Shown: positions 7,330 to 7,496 of the stretch, piece after piece
Numbering within the stretch: position 1 is the first letter of the stretch
Layout of the letters: every line of letters begins with the position of its first letter
Assembly (NCBI GenBank): GCA_902773265.1
Contig: CACYDZ010000064.1
Coordinates: 1-7,496 of the forward strand
Direction of reading: 5' to 3'
Source of the DNA: an uncultured Ruminococcus sp.
GTDB taxonomy: Bacteria; Bacillota; Clostridia; Oscillospirales; Acutalibacteraceae
Length of the DNA stretch: 7,496 nt
Program-made: the position numbers and the translations under genes
The notes under the pieces: model-generated
Told to the model about the DNA's origin: nothing
Database searches by the model: none
Seen by the model: the letters and a program-made list of their open reading frames with translations, nothing else

Positions 7330-7496
7330 TTGAAAAGGTCAAAATATGTGTTTTTACAAAGATTATTATCGTGGTTATTATCTGTTATGTTGTCGGTAAG
7401 TATGTTTTCTGTTATATGTATTAGTAACATATTATCAGTGCAAGCATTAGCATTTTCTCCAAGATTAACAGAACCTGCCGAAGATGACCCTTATTA
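7330..7496 (+). CDS. N-terminus of a secreted protein (3' partial)
   Basis: A frame open to the window end encodes a clear Sec signal peptide: MKRSKYVFLQRLL (TTG read as Met), a long hydrophobic stretch, then VQALA followed by FSPRLTEPAEDDPY. Cleavage is expected after A41. The chosen start is TTG at 7330, with AGAAG (7316-7320) 9 nt upstream acting as a weak ribosome binding site. ATG at 7321 in the same frame is the alternative, but AGAAG would then directly abut it. An in-frame TAG at 7315-7317 rules out anything further upstream. Only about 14 mature residues are present, so the product cannot be assigned. The RLTxPxxxxPY-like start is reminiscent of some clostridial secreted CHAP-domain proteins, but that is a weak recollection. 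The gene lies about 120 bases after the dockerin gene on the same strand. The inverted repeat between them leaves it open whether they are co-transcribed. Confidence 0.72.
   Translation, partial: MKRSKYVFLQRLLSWLLSVMLSVSMFSVICISNILSVQALAFSPRLTEPAEDDPY

Noticed and set aside
7230..7424. Open frame of 64 codons after the dockerin gene
   Set aside because: It runs through the inverted repeat and overlaps, in another frame, the clear signal peptide ORF at 7330. Its composition is Cys/Ile/Val-rich noise and it has no ribosome binding site.

Overview
The window suggests a low-GC, gut-type member of the Clostridia (Ruminococcaceae/Oscillospiraceae-like). The evidence is the A/T-rich codon use, the AGGAGG ribosome binding site, Gram-positive-type signal peptides, BspA-type leucine-rich repeats joined to bacterial Ig-like (Big_2) domains, and a type I dockerin. 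The dockerin implies a cohesin-bearing scaffold such as a cellulosome or amylosome elsewhere in the genome. Genus and species cannot be fixed from this sequence.

Layout, all on the + strand: (1) 2-2263 is the 3' part of a surface protein gene whose start lies left of the window. It holds Cys/His-rich CxxC repeats, about ten BspA-type leucine-rich repeats and four Big_2 domains. (2) 2264-2440 is intergenic. It holds an imperfect palindrome with 24-nt arms, of the kind that begins GTCATTCCGAGCG and occurs scattered in many bacterial genomes, then the ribosome binding site of the next gene. (3) 2441-7210 encodes a 1589-residue secreted multidomain protein: signal peptide, a module resembling the starch-binding X25 family, a C-type lectin-like domain with QPDN and WND motifs, Ig-like and carboxypeptidase-regulatory-like domains, a large beta-rich domain not recognised here, a possible beta-propeller, two CARDB-like domains and a C-terminal dockerin. 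(4) 7211-7329 is intergenic with a second inverted repeat. (5) 7330-7496 is the start of a third secreted-protein gene, cut by the window end and read from a TTG (or from an ATG at 7321).

All three genes appear to encode exported proteins with binding modules rather than recognisable enzymes. The likely theme is adhesion to, or recognition of, host or plant polysaccharides and proteins. The middle protein is the most informative: the dockerin would dock it onto a cohesin scaffold, so the lectin and the X25-like module could act as a targeting subunit. No RNA genes, CRISPR arrays, transposase genes or credible minus-strand genes were seen.
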